Assembly (NCBI GenBank): GCA_964527995.1
Contig: CAZGRP010000003.1
Location: 1 to 64,000, forward strand
Direction of reading: 5' to 3'
Origin: CAZGRP01 sp964527995
GTDB lineage: Bacteria > Zhuqueibacterota > Zhuqueibacteria > Oceanimicrobiales > CAZGRP01
DNA length: 64,000 nt
Shown here: positions 27,021 to 35,100 of the stretch, piece by piece
How the letters are laid out: the number at the start of each line of letters is the position of its first letter
Numbering within the stretch: position 1 is the first letter of the stretch
Made by a program: the position numbers and the translations under genes
The notes under the pieces: model-generated
Told to the model about the DNA's origin: nothing
Database searches by the model: none
Seen by the model: the letters and a program-made list of their open reading frames with translations, nothing else

Positions 27021-28196
27021 CTATTCTACCGAGATGACCTTCTTTTCAGTTTGCTGAAGCGCCCGCTCGATGAAAGGGTCGAGATCAAGCTCCGCCTCGA
27101 TGCGGCGTACCGTCCTGAGATCTGCCTTCGTCTCTGGGTTGCGCGGCACAAACAGCGAACAGCAGTCCTCGTAAGGTGCAATCGAGATCTCATAGGTGCC
27201 GATGCGGCACGCCAACTGGATGATCTCATCTTTATCATCGCCAATGAGCGGACGCAGCACCGGCAGGGTGGCTGCATCGTTGACGGCGAGGACGTTGCTC
27301 AGCGTCTGGCTGGCTACCTGGCCGACGCTTTCTCCAGTGACGAGCGCCTTTGCTCGACCGCGTCGTGCCAGGATTTCCGCAATGCGGAACATGGCCCGGC
27401 GGTAGAGGAGAACGCCGTAGGAGGTCGGGGCATGACTGATGATGTGCTGCTGGATCTCCAGGAACGGCACCAGGAAGAGCGTGGAGCGAAACTGATACTG
27501 TGTCAGCACACGCACCAGAGCTTCGGCGTTCCGCATCGAGGCCGGGCTGGTGTAAGGGTGGCTGTGGAAGTGCACAAAACGCAGCCGCACGCCACGCTTC
27601 ATCATCTTGTACGAGGCCACCGGCGAGTCGATGCCCGACGACAGCAAAACCACGGCCTGTTCGCTGACACCCACAGGCAAGCCGCCGGGTCCGTCGATAC
27701 GATCGACCCACACCAGTGCCGCATCGCGCAGAACTTCCACATGGCACGTCAGCTCGGGGCTCCCTAAGTTGACCGCGGCACCGCTTCTTTTCTGGACGTA
27801 GGCTCCGACCTCGGCGTTGATCTGCGGCGAAGTGAGCGGATATGCCTTGTGGGCCCGGCGCGTGTGGATCTTGAAGCTGTCGAAGCGCCGGCCTTCCAAC
27901 AGAGACCAGGCTGTCTCCTGGAGCGCGCCCAGAGTGTTCGCCACCAGCCTGGCCGGTGCGAGATAAGCGACGCCGAAGACTTTGCGCAGGCGTCCGATAG
28001 CTGCGTCTACATCAGCTTCCGGCGCCAGATGCACCACCAGCCGGCCGTTCAGCCGGTCGACACTGCGAAACGGCAAGCCATGAAGCGCCTTGCGGATGTT
28101 GCGTGCCAGTTGCGCCTCGAAGTAGCCGCGGTTCTTCCCCTTGAGAGCGATTTCGTGGTAGTGGATGAGGAGACAGGTGTCAGATGGGGGATTCAT
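27021..28196 (-). CDS. thiI: tRNA 4-thiouridine synthase ThiI (short form)
   Basis: 391 residues. An N-terminal ferredoxin-like/THUMP region (HYHEIALKGKNRGYFE) comes first. The adenylating PP-loop domain has SSGIDSPVAS at 186-195, and VTGESVGQVASQTLSN follows. The double Cys 345-346 in PYEDCCSLFVP corresponds to the catalytic Cys that accepts sulfur in E. coli (Cys344 there). It lacks the C-terminal rhodanese domain of the E. coli enzyme, as is common outside Proteobacteria, so sulfur must come from a desulfurase directly. It adds s4U8 to tRNA and may serve thiazole synthesis. It ends inside the ribosome site of trmI, pairing two tRNA-modifying enzymes. Confidence 0.93.
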   Translation of the reverse strand: MNPPSDTCLLIHYHEIALKGKNRGYFEAQLARNIRKALHGLPFRSVDRLNGRLVVHLAPEADVDAAIGRLRKVFGVAYLAPARLVANTLGALQETAWSLLEGRRFDSFKIHTRRAHKAYPLTSPQINAEVGAYVQKRSGAAVNLGSPELTCHVEVLRDAALVWVDRIDGPGGLPVGVSEQAVVLLSSGIDSPVASYKMMKRGVRLRFVHFHSHPYTSPASMRNAEALVRVLTQYQFRSTLFLVPFLEIQQHIISHAPTSYGVLLYRRAMFRIAEILARRGRAKALVTGESVGQVASQTLSNVLAVNDAATLPVLRPLIGDDKDEIIQLACRIGTYEISIAPYEDCCSLFVPRNPETKADLRTVRRIEAELDLDPFIERALQQTEKKVISVE

Positions 28197-28509
28197 TTCG
28201 AAGCCATTTTATGGCCACAACGGTCTACTTCCGTGGCTGGTAGATACCAGATATCAGCGATCGCGTGTCAGGTGCCGCGCATTGGCTGCAGGCGCGAACC
28301 CGACGGGCCATGCCTGGCGAACGGGACAGGCGCCGCATAAGAAAAATAACGATCCGCACCGCCAAATGCAACCTGAACCCAGACACAAAAAGGGCCGGGA
28401 CTTGCCCGGCCTGTCATTCAGAGATACGTCGGAGGTAGCGACGGCCCGAACGGCGTAATTCGCTCGGCCGCCGCCATCCAGTCACAATGCTGGTCTCAGC
28501 CTACCCGGC
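28197..28509. other. Intergenic stretch containing a terminator
   Basis: 313 bp between the aldo/keto reductase and thiI, both leftward. The only clear element is the intrinsic terminator at 28386-28411. The 190 bp between it and thiI must hold the thiI promoter, but no hexamer pair stands out. Confidence 0.6.
28386..28411 (-). terminator. Intrinsic terminator of aldo/keto reductase operon
   Basis: On the minus strand GGCCGGG-CAAGT-CCCGGCC is followed by CTTTTTGTGT: a 7-bp GC stem and a T-run, about 100 bp after the reductase stop. Confidence 0.85.
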
Positions 28510-29439
28510 CTACCGCTTCCACCATAGGACGTCCGTGGTTGCATACTCGGCCGAATCAGCCAGCAGGCGTTTTTTCTCCGCCGGCGTGAGAGGCTGGAAA
28601 CGGGTGGCAAAAGAGACATTCTCCTCGACCTCGGCGGTGGTTTCCATGCCGACAATCGCCAGGGAAATCGGCAGCCCGAGCACGTAGCGAAGATGGAGGT
28701 CCGGCTTTTCCGTGACTCTGCCGCCAGCGAGCACCTTCATTGCGATCACGCCGGCACCGGTCTGCGAGGCCGCCGACAACACCGCATCTTCAAAATCGTG
28801 CAGTCCCTTGTCGGGAGGACTGATGGGCACCAGCGCCGTCGCGAACGGAAAGCGCTTCAGAGCTTCCGAGATGACCGAAGGCCGGCGATGGCCGGTGATG
28901 CCGATGAAGCGCACTTGGCCCGCCTTCTGCGCCTCGAGTGCGGCCGCTACCGAGCCTTCCTTGCCGAGGACGTACTCAAGCGTCTCCATGTCGTTGACAG
29001 CATGAATCTGGAGCAAGTCTACATAGTCGGTCTGGAGCCGCTTCAGACTCTGGCGGATTTCTGCGGCAGCCTCCGCTTTGGTTCTGCGAAGCGCCTTGGT
29101 GCTGAGCCACACCTGAGTACGCCGACGACGCATCACCTCGCCTACTTTCAGCTCTGCGTCGCCGTAGGTGCTGGCAGTGTCAACGTAGTTGATGCCGAGA
29201 TCGATGGCGGTTTCGATGACTTCACGGGCCTGCCTGCGGCCCACGCGGCGACTACCGATCTGAGCTGTACCCAGCCCGATCACTGTGGCGGAAAAGCCGG
29301 TTCTTCCTAGCGGGCGCCGCTCGAGCTGCGGAGTTTCCGCAATGTGTCTGGCGACGCTCGCGGCGGGTAGCGTGCTCAAGGCGAGAGCCCCGGCGGCCGT
29401 GCGCTTAACGAACTCGCGCCGTGTCATGTTGGAAGGCAT
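28510..29439 (-). CDS. Tat-exported aldo/keto reductase
   Basis: 309 residues. The N-terminus MTRREFVKRTAAGALALSTL is a twin-arginine signal, so the enzyme is probably folded with NADPH and exported. The AKR barrel follows, with the catalytic set Asp and Tyr in NYVDTASTYGDAE, Lys in LSTKALRR and His in LLQIHAVND. Start could be ATG 29439 or the ATG four codons later that begins MTRREF. Only 8 bp separate it from the receiver gene upstream, so they are co-transcribed and end at the terminator 28386-28411. The substrate is unknown. Proteins of this Tat-AKR type recur in soil and sediment bacteria. Confidence 0.9.
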   Translation of the reverse strand: MPSNMTRREFVKRTAAGALALSTLPAASVARHIAETPQLERRPLGRTGFSATVIGLGTAQIGSRRVGRRQAREVIETAIDLGINYVDTASTYGDAELKVGEVMRRRRTQVWLSTKALRRTKAEAAAEIRQSLKRLQTDYVDLLQIHAVNDMETLEYVLGKEGSVAAALEAQKAGQVRFIGITGHRRPSVISEALKRFPFATALVPISPPDKGLHDFEDAVLSAASQTGAGVIAMKVLAGGRVTEKPDLHLRYVLGLPISLAIVGMETTAEVEENVSFATRFQPLTPAEKKRLLADSAEYATTDVLWWKR

Positions 29440-29447
29440 ACCGGGAG

Positions 29448-29828
29448 TTAGGCGACGGCTTTGGCCCTGGCAGGTTTCTTCAGCAGCTCCTTCATCTTAT
29501 CAAGAAGCATGCTGAGATCCATCGATTTGACCAGGAAAGCGCTGGCCATCCAGCTCTTGAAAGAAGTCTTCCACAGCGGCGTCGAGCTCTGAACGATGAT
29601 GGGTACATTGGGCTTCGTACGCGAGATAGTACGGGTCACCATCGACCCGGCCTGCAAGCCCTTGGGGGAGAGATTCACGACGATCAGATCAAACTGCTTG
29701 TCCAGGAGCTTACGAATCGCGTCAGTTCCGTCATCGGCAAAATCGACATCGTACCCGTGCTTGGGCAACTCCGTCTGGTACAGCGGCCGATGATTCACAT
29801 TGGGTTCCACGATGAGAATGGAAGCCAT
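29448..29828 (-). CDS. Stand-alone receiver-like protein lacking phospho-Asp
   Basis: 126 residues with the CheY fold pattern: ILIVEPN strand, GYDVDFADDGTDAIRKL, QFDLIVVNLSPKG, VPIIVQSST, AFLVKSMDLSMLL with the conserved Lys101. The phospho-acceptor is Asn52 (VVNL) where Asp is expected, and the acidic pair at the N-terminus is Glu-Pro instead of Asp-Asp. It is therefore a pseudo-receiver that cannot be phosphorylated normally and probably works by protein binding. AGAGGTGAAAA precedes ATG 29828. It is co-transcribed with the Tat aldo/keto reductase. Confidence 0.85.
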   Translation of the reverse strand: MASILIVEPNVNHRPLYQTELPKHGYDVDFADDGTDAIRKLLDKQFDLIVVNLSPKGLQAGSMVTRTISRTKPNVPIIVQSSTPLWKTSFKSWMASAFLVKSMDLSMLLDKMKELLKKPARAKAVA

Positions 29829-30298
29829 TTTTCACCTCTTGTCTACTTGGTGGGTTCAAGACGAACTGAAGGGCGCCGGCGCCAACGCTCATCCCTGAGA
29901 GATCGACAGCCGGCACTCATATGTCCTTCGCGCAATCACTTTGCCAAAACAGCGCGGTATCGAATGAATAGAGCGACAACAAACACGTGGGTGCAAGAGC
30001 GAGTCAACGCCCGGGGTAACCGTCACAAAGAGGCCGGATGGTCAGTCCAACGGACAGTGAATGTCAAAGTTGTGAGGTGGTTCGGAGATCAACCACGGAT
30101 TGGGATCTGGCCGTCAATGGGTGGTGCGAAAGCCGGCCTTCGTTACTGACGTTTTCGGCCGACCCGCCGCTAAACTTGAGCCGATCGCCAAAGGTTTCGA
30201 GGCTGTTGCAGAACGATACCCAGGATCCGCATCGAGTTGTTCAAGGACTCACTCTGAGAAACCGAAACGCCGGACCAGGTATTCCAGCCAGGGTGACC
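29829..30298. other. Intergenic, nothing recognisable
   Basis: 470 bp with no supported gene. A GGCGCC-GGCGCC palindrome near 29873-29884 is the only regular structure. It must contain the promoter of the leftward receiver/reductase pair, which I could not place. Confidence 0.5.
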
Positions 30299-31156
30299 CT
30301 AGGGCGATGACCTTCTGTGAAGCGAAACAGGCAAACGGTACGCCGTCATCACTCCAAGAAACTCGGCATCCCGTGTAAGCCCCTTGCGCACCACCAGTCC
30401 CGCCTCCCCTTTGGCCACTGGAAACCACGTTCGGAAAATCGCCACCACATAGTCCTCGCGGCGGCGATTGCTGACAAAACCACTCACCTCCACCTCTTTT
30501 TTCCAGCGCCGTCCGTCGCTCGATCGCCAGGCGAAACCGAACATCAAGAAATCATCGTTGCTGCTGTCGAGCGGCGGATCCACCGGACTTCCCAGAATCG
30601 CCAGCCCGAGGTTCACGGTCCAAGATCCGCTGCCGACAAGCAGCGAAGAAAAAAAGTCGGTGTTATCTGTGCCCAGCCAGACACCCTTGTCGCTGGCATT
30701 GGGCAGCTTGGTCGAGACCACCAAGCCCACCGCCGGAAACCGAGGACGTTGCTGCAGGAACTGGAACTTCGATGAAACGACCAAGTCTCCCGGCCCGGTT
30801 GCTTTCACCCCACCCTTCTCCACCCGCTGGCGGACGTCCCAGCGCAGCGAAAGCTGCACGTTTCGAGCCACACCGATCTCAACCCTCACGGGCACCAGGT
30901 TCAGACGAAAGGGCGGGCGTTCTCTACTTCCGCGGTAGAAGAGCGCCGCCGCACCGATGCTCACGTCCAGGGTGCCGGGAACATTCGGACCGAGCGCCTC
31001 GACACCTGTCACAAACGGCCCGACCGTTGTCCCATAGTTGAAGATCTTCTGACCGTATGACGGGCTAACAAAGCCCAGCATAGCACAGGCAACACCGAAC
31101 CACAGCCGTGGTTTGGCAAACCCTCTCAGGCCAGAACGAATGATGGTTTGAATCAC
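30299..31156 (-). CDS. Predicted outer-membrane beta-barrel protein
   Basis: 285 residues with a long signal peptide ending PSYGQ. The mature chain alternates polar and hydrophobic residues in strand-length runs (LNLVPVRVEIGVARNVQLSLRWDVRQR, FPAVGLVVSTKLPNA, WTVNLGLAILGSP, DFLMFGFAWRSSDG, EVEVSGFVSNRR). It has no catalytic motif. The style matches small barrel proteins of the DUF3187 or transporter-like groups, but I cannot name the family. It lies between the receiver operon and the P-loop ATPases, all on one strand. Confidence 0.7.
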   Translation of the reverse strand: MIQTIIRSGLRGFAKPRLWFGVACAMLGFVSPSYGQKIFNYGTTVGPFVTGVEALGPNVPGTLDVSIGAAALFYRGSRERPPFRLNLVPVRVEIGVARNVQLSLRWDVRQRVEKGGVKATGPGDLVVSSKFQFLQQRPRFPAVGLVVSTKLPNASDKGVWLGTDNTDFFSSLLVGSGSWTVNLGLAILGSPVDPPLDSSNDDFLMFGFAWRSSDGRRWKKEVEVSGFVSNRRREDYVVAIFRTWFPVAKGEAGLVVRKGLTRDAEFLGVMTAYRLPVSLHRRSSP

Positions 31157-31275
31157 GCGTCGAAGGGGAGTCTGAAGCGGCTCCCGTGAGGAGCGGTGGA
31201 AGCAATGACTGCTAGCCGAGCGAACACAGCTTTAACGCCGGCCGTTTCCGAAAAGTTGCGCCGCCAGAGAAGAAT

Positions 31276-32253
31276 TTATCCCTTTTGGAAAGGAGCCGCA
31301 GATGCATGGAGGTTCCAGTCGCGGGGCATTCTCGCAAAGTTGAGCACCGCACCGCAGAACTCCTTGCCCTCGTCCTCTACTTTCCCTACGGCCGCAGACG
31401 CATCGCGAACCAAGGTCCAATGCGACCGCAAGACAAGCAGCACCAGGTCGATGAAGGGCATCAGGGCCGAAAGCCCACCATTCCCCGACAAGGCAGGAGC
31501 GTCGATCACGATCAAATCATAATGTTCCCGGAAGGAGTCCATGCAGCGTCGGAAAGAATCGACATTCTGCATCAGGTTGGAACTTCCAGCTCGTTCGCCG
31601 CCGGTGACGATATCGAGAGGGGTCTCAGGATCATTTCGGCGCGACAAAAGGTCGCCGGGAGAAATTCGCCTTCGCAGCATCTCCAACAGGCCGGGATCCG
31701 GGGGAATATCGAAAAGCACATGGACGGCAGGCTGGTCCAGATGAGCGTCTACGAGCAGAGTATGCCAGTGCTTCTGAGCGAAGGTGACCGCAAGATTCGC
31801 GGCAACGGTCGACTTCCCCTCGGACCGCCCAGGACTGGTAACGAGCAACACCGATCCAGGCGACCGGCGCGATGGCAAGCAGAGCTCCACGTTGCTGCGT
31901 AACAATCGGAAGCTTTGCGCGGCCGGAGAATCTGGCCGCCTCAGGACGACCAGGTGATCGACCCCGGGCACACGGCGCCCGCTCCGCAGCCGAAAGCGAA
32001 GATGCCTCAACCCGGTCGCCCTCTCTTCCTCATCAAAAAGATCCGGAACCATACCGACGACGGAAAGCCCCAGAGCCCGTTCCACGTCTCCCAGCGAGCG
32101 CACCGGCGACCGATGGCCCTTCGCAAGCATGGCGCGAAGCATGCCGAGCGCTCCAGAGTCACGTCGTTCTCTTCCGCCAAGCTCAGAACTGGGTGTAACC
32201 CGCTGGCTCGGCCTGCTAGTCGAAACCTGATGCGCGATGATTCCTCCCTCCAA
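31276..32253 (-). CDS. CpsD/CapB-type P-loop ATPase without tyrosine tail
   Basis: About 325 residues. It resembles the cytoplasmic domain of bacterial tyrosine autokinases that regulate capsule export. Walker A is SPGRSEGKST (140-149), Walker A' is LLVDAHLDQP (Asp169) and Walker B is LIVIDAPAL (Asp251). A linker before it (SLGDVERALGLSVVGMVPDL) is what usually follows a Wzz chain-length domain, yet no Wzz or membrane segment is present. There is no C-terminal Tyr cluster, so autophosphorylation of the classic kind is unlikely. The only conventional start is TTG 32253, overlapping GGAGGGAGG. ATC codons at 32241 and 32238 lie at better spacing. Confidence 0.8.
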   Translation of the reverse strand: MEGGIIAHQVSTSRPSQRVTPSSELGGRERRDSGALGMLRAMLAKGHRSPVRSLGDVERALGLSVVGMVPDLFDEEERATGLRHLRFRLRSGRRVPGVDHLVVLRRPDSPAAQSFRLLRSNVELCLPSRRSPGSVLLVTSPGRSEGKSTVAANLAVTFAQKHWHTLLVDAHLDQPAVHVLFDIPPDPGLLEMLRRRISPGDLLSRRNDPETPLDIVTGGERAGSSNLMQNVDSFRRCMDSFREHYDLIVIDAPALSGNGGLSALMPFIDLVLLVLRSHWTLVRDASAAVGKVEDEGKEFCGAVLNFARMPRDWNLHASAAPFQKG

Positions 32254-32359
32254 TGCGAAGGAAACGGATTGCTCAGGGAGAATGCGAGAGGTACGCCGAG
32301 TTGAGAATGGTCGATTTTGTCGCTGGGTCGCCAGGCAGGTCAGCCCTTTTCCGCCGCTG

Positions 32360-33664
32360 CTACTTTCGCCGCCAGAACAGCTTCCACCAGCGCGCAGGCG
32401 ACGCTCTACCGACGGCCTTCCTGCTCGACCGGCCCGGCAGACCGGTAGCCCGCTGCCCCTCGGATGCCGGCTGGTTGTACCGTTCCAGGTGAACGGGTCT
32501 GATCAGACCATACTCGTCGGGTTGGAGATACTGGATGGTACAGGGATACCCCGGATCACGATACTCGCAAAACGGCCACTTGTCGCAGCGGTCGGTGCAA
32601 CGGAGCACTTCATTGGCAAGCATGTCTTGACGACCGATGACCATGCCGACTTGATCATCATCCTCTTCGCTATCATCGGTCACCCGCAGCTTGCGGGCCA
32701 TCTCACGAGCGGCCCAGGCAGCGCCGGGGTTCTGCGAATTCGATACAAAGATGGGTCTGACGCAGGCAACAAACTCCCCCGCCCCCGGGTCTACGGGCAA
32801 CGACCCCAGGTAGTCGAGCTCAACCCCGACCTCCTGGGCAGACAATTGCCAGAGTTCCTCGATGGCTGTGCCGGCATCCTCCGACTCAAACGCATTGAAG
32901 ATGACTCCCGGTCTGAACCGCTCCAGATGAACGCGCGCGATCTCATAGGCATCGATATCCGTGGCCATCAGGCGACGAAGGAACGATCTCAGGTCACCAT
33001 AGAGCGCTTTGCCCTGGCTGTCGATCTCCTCCTGGATCAGCGCCACTGCCTTTGGACGCTTTTGGAACATCAAACGCCACGATTCGAGGACAGCGCGGTA
33101 AAGGACCATCAAGGTGCGCACGAACGCTTCCTGGTTTACCCGCGTCACGACGACCGGATCATCAGCCAGCGGCAGGAAGCCCAGGTTCGTGTGCAGTGTC
33201 CCGGAACCGAGATCCAGAATCACGTGTGTAAGCTCTTCCTCCGTCTCAGAACGCGACAAGAAGCCATCGGCCACAGCCTCATATCGCCGCACAATCACCT
33301 GCCGGAGTGTGCTCAGCGCCTCGAAAGTCTGATCCGCGAGCATCTGCATGGCGCTCTTTCCGAGCGCAGCCAGCAGCTCACCGTTTACGGTCGTCTGACT
33401 TGACTGCAGCGACAGAGTGGCATCGACCGGAAGGGCACGCTCGCGGCTTGTGCTGAGCAAATAGCTGAGGCAGGCAGTGACGTAGGTCTTACCGCTCCGT
33501 TCCGGCCCCGCCACCGCCCACAGGCGGCCCCAGCATCCGGAGTCGCTCGTCAGGCTGGTCAGCGCATCGAGCCAGCGCTCGTACCCCGACAGCAGCGACG
33601 GCCCTCTGCGGCGATCACCGGCAACATCGCGGCCGGCGTTGGCCACTGCCCCAACTGGCATCAC
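32360..33664 (-). CDS. MinD/ParA-like P-loop protein with C-terminal Cys cluster
   Basis: About 434 residues from GTG 33664 (GGAGGG 8 bases before; a TTG at 33709 has none). A degenerate Walker A, AVAGPERSGKTYV (53-60), replaces the usual KGGVGKS. THVILDLGSGT and the following LADDPVVVTRVNQEAFVRTL block resemble the FlhG/MinD-type DLGAGT region. FRPGVIFNAFESEDAGTAIEELW also fits that family. Near the end, CTDRCDKWPFCEYRDPGYPC offers four cysteines that could bind zinc or a cluster. The extreme C-terminus is basic. It follows a structured leader (33755-33951) and precedes the CpsD-like gene, suggesting a two-ATPase unit. Function unknown. Confidence 0.75.
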   Translation of the reverse strand: MMPVGAVANAGRDVAGDRRRGPSLLSGYERWLDALTSLTSDSGCWGRLWAVAGPERSGKTYVTACLSYLLSTSRERALPVDATLSLQSSQTTVNGELLAALGKSAMQMLADQTFEALSTLRQVIVRRYEAVADGFLSRSETEEELTHVILDLGSGTLHTNLGFLPLADDPVVVTRVNQEAFVRTLMVLYRAVLESWRLMFQKRPKAVALIQEEIDSQGKALYGDLRSFLRRLMATDIDAYEIARVHLERFRPGVIFNAFESEDAGTAIEELWQLSAQEVGVELDYLGSLPVDPGAGEFVACVRPIFVSNSQNPGAAWAAREMARKLRVTDDSEEDDDQVGMVIGRQDMLANEVLRCTDRCDKWPFCEYRDPGYPCTIQYLQPDEYGLIRPVHLERYNQPASEGQRATGLPGRSSRKAVGRASPARWWKLFWRRK

Positions 33665-33754
33665 GACATCGTCCCTCCGGCGATGATTGTCGTGGTTGAA
33701 CTCAGGCAAATTCGGCCTTCCTTACGACATTTGGCAATTTCTTGCACCGGGGCA

Positions 33755-33790
33755 CAAAAAGAAAAAGGCATAACAGCGACTGTTATGCCT
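33755..33790 (-). terminator. Strong intrinsic terminator between promoter and MinD-like gene
   Basis: AGGCATAACAG-TCG-CTGTTATGCCT, a perfect 11-bp stem, is followed on the minus strand by TTTTTCTTTTTG. It sits about 165 nt after the promoter at 33958-33986 and about 90 nt before the MinD-like start. Confidence 0.9.
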
Positions 33791-33951
33791 CCTGCACAAA
33801 ACGGTTGCGAGCGTTGCCCGCTTCGTCGAGTGGTCACCGGGCCCCAAACCACTCGGGCCCTGTCGAGCCGATATCGCATGCGGATGACGGCGCTTTCGAA
33901 TCTTCCCAGGCCGGGGCGGTTGTCCCCGGCCCCTACACACAAACGACGGGC
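33755..33951 (-). ncRNA. Candidate ~195-nt structured RNA or attenuator leader
   Basis: It has its own promoter and a strong terminator, with no convincing coding frame between. The predicted transcript holds several hairpins in order: GGCCGGGG/CCCCGGCC (7-nt loop); GCCG..AUC/GAU..CGGC; CGAGUGGU/ACCACUCG, whose loop carries a GGGCCC able to pair with a GGGCCC just upstream; a GCGGG/CUCGC stem; and the terminator. It is either a free small RNA (its length suits 6S RNA, but I could not find the 6S closing helix) or a leader with conditional read-through into the ATPase gene. It matches no riboswitch I recognise. Confidence 0.55.
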
Positions 33952-33957
33952 GCTGGC

Positions 33958-33986
33958 AGTATAGCAAGAATGGGTCGGAAAGTCAA
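33958..33986 (-). promoter_or_regulatory. Sigma-70 promoter of candidate RNA / MinD-like gene
   Basis: On the minus strand TTGACT (33986-33981), 17 bases, TATACT (33963-33958). It is near-consensus and optimally spaced. It lies 58 bp after the stop of the mechanosensitive channel gene. Confidence 0.8.
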
Positions 33987-34043
33987 GAACTTTTTGCCGC
34001 CGAGAGATCGGCGACTCCATCGATCCGCCGCATTTCGCTGAGA

Positions 34044-34961
34044 TCACTGGGTTCTACGCATCAATCTTCGCCTTCCTCTGGTTCGCGCCTGAGTGGGCTG
34101 CGTTCCGACACGGAAGTAGACACTGATCTGGTCGCCGGAGATCGGGATGTTTCGCGCCCGAAAAACCGTACAGATGCGATTCACGAACTCCCGCTCAACG
34201 ACCCAGTTCTCCTTCGGCCATATACGCAGGGAGAGGCGGACGTACAATTCATCCTCTCCGACGCGCACGAACCCGAGCATCTCCGGTGAGGCCAGAATGA
34301 CAGCGTTGAACTGCTTGTGCAATCGCCGGGCTGTGTTTCGTAACAGCTCTTTGATTTCGTCGCCGGCGTTGGTTGGCACAGGAACATCAACATAGGCCGT
34401 CGTGTACCCGCGCGGAAAAGTGCCGACTTGTTCGATCAGGCGGTTCGGGATGACGAGCTTTTCGCCGAGATAGGTACGCAGGGTTGTTGTTCGCGCCTGC
34501 ATCTCCTCGACACGTCCGACCTGCCCACCAGCTTCAATCATGTCGCCGACGTTGAAACGCCCGTCCAGGCGCAGCAAGAAACCGTTGATGAGATCCTGCA
34601 CAACGCCCTGTGCGCCGAAAGCGAACGCCAGGCCGACAAGAAAGAGCGCCGCAAGATAGGTGGCAACCTGGACACCGGCCAAAGCGAGGATCAGGTACAA
34701 CGACCACAAGTAGACCGCATATTTCAGCAGGCCGATCACGAAGTCATTGATAACGCGGGCTCTCCTGTCATCGCGCAAAACGTACTTCAGGGGAATGGCT
34801 CGGCTCGTGACGATAGCCTCATTCAGTCGCCTCGCCAGGATGGACAGATACCTGGCAGCAACAGCCAGAAGGAGCGCAAAAGCAATGACCAGGAGTGTCT
34901 GGACAGTGGGGGAAGTCGACCGCAGGAAGTCCTTCACAGCGGTCATGAATTCAAAGGGCAT
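34044..34961 (-). CDS. MscS-type mechanosensitive channel
   Basis: 305 residues. Inner-membrane helices lie at about 17-40 and 75-100, followed by the pore helix region (YLAALFLVGLAFAFGAQGVVQDLINGFLLRLDGRFNVGD), the family hallmark. The beta domain follows (GQVGRVEEMQARTTTLRTYLGEKLVIPN), then an alpha/beta cage ending in a basic tail. It should gate open under membrane tension and release solutes in hypo-osmotic shock. AAGGAGG is 10 bases before ATG 34961. The Gly/Ala packing in the pore helix looks intact, so I expect a working channel. Confidence 0.93.
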   Translation of the reverse strand: MPFEFMTAVKDFLRSTSPTVQTLLVIAFALLLAVAARYLSILARRLNEAIVTSRAIPLKYVLRDDRRARVINDFVIGLLKYAVYLWSLYLILALAGVQVATYLAALFLVGLAFAFGAQGVVQDLINGFLLRLDGRFNVGDMIEAGGQVGRVEEMQARTTTLRTYLGEKLVIPNRLIEQVGTFPRGYTTAYVDVPVPTNAGDEIKELLRNTARRLHKQFNAVILASPEMLGFVRVGEDELYVRLSLRIWPKENWVVEREFVNRICTVFRARNIPISGDQISVYFRVGTQPTQARTRGRRRLMRRTQ

Positions 34962-35100
34962 AAGATAGTAGCCTCCTTAGTTGGTTGCAACTCTGCTGCC
35001 GGACAGGGCCGCATTCATTTCCTGCGGCGCACAAGGGTGGCATGCCCGGGTCCGGCGTGAACACGTTCTGTTGGTGCGGCCTTACCCCAGAGAGGGTGAG

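Noticed and set aside
33755..33951. Identification of the structured RNA as 6S, RNase P or tmRNA
   Set aside because: Size suits 6S, but the closing helix and central bubble were not found. RNase P and tmRNA signature strings are absent, so it stays unassigned.
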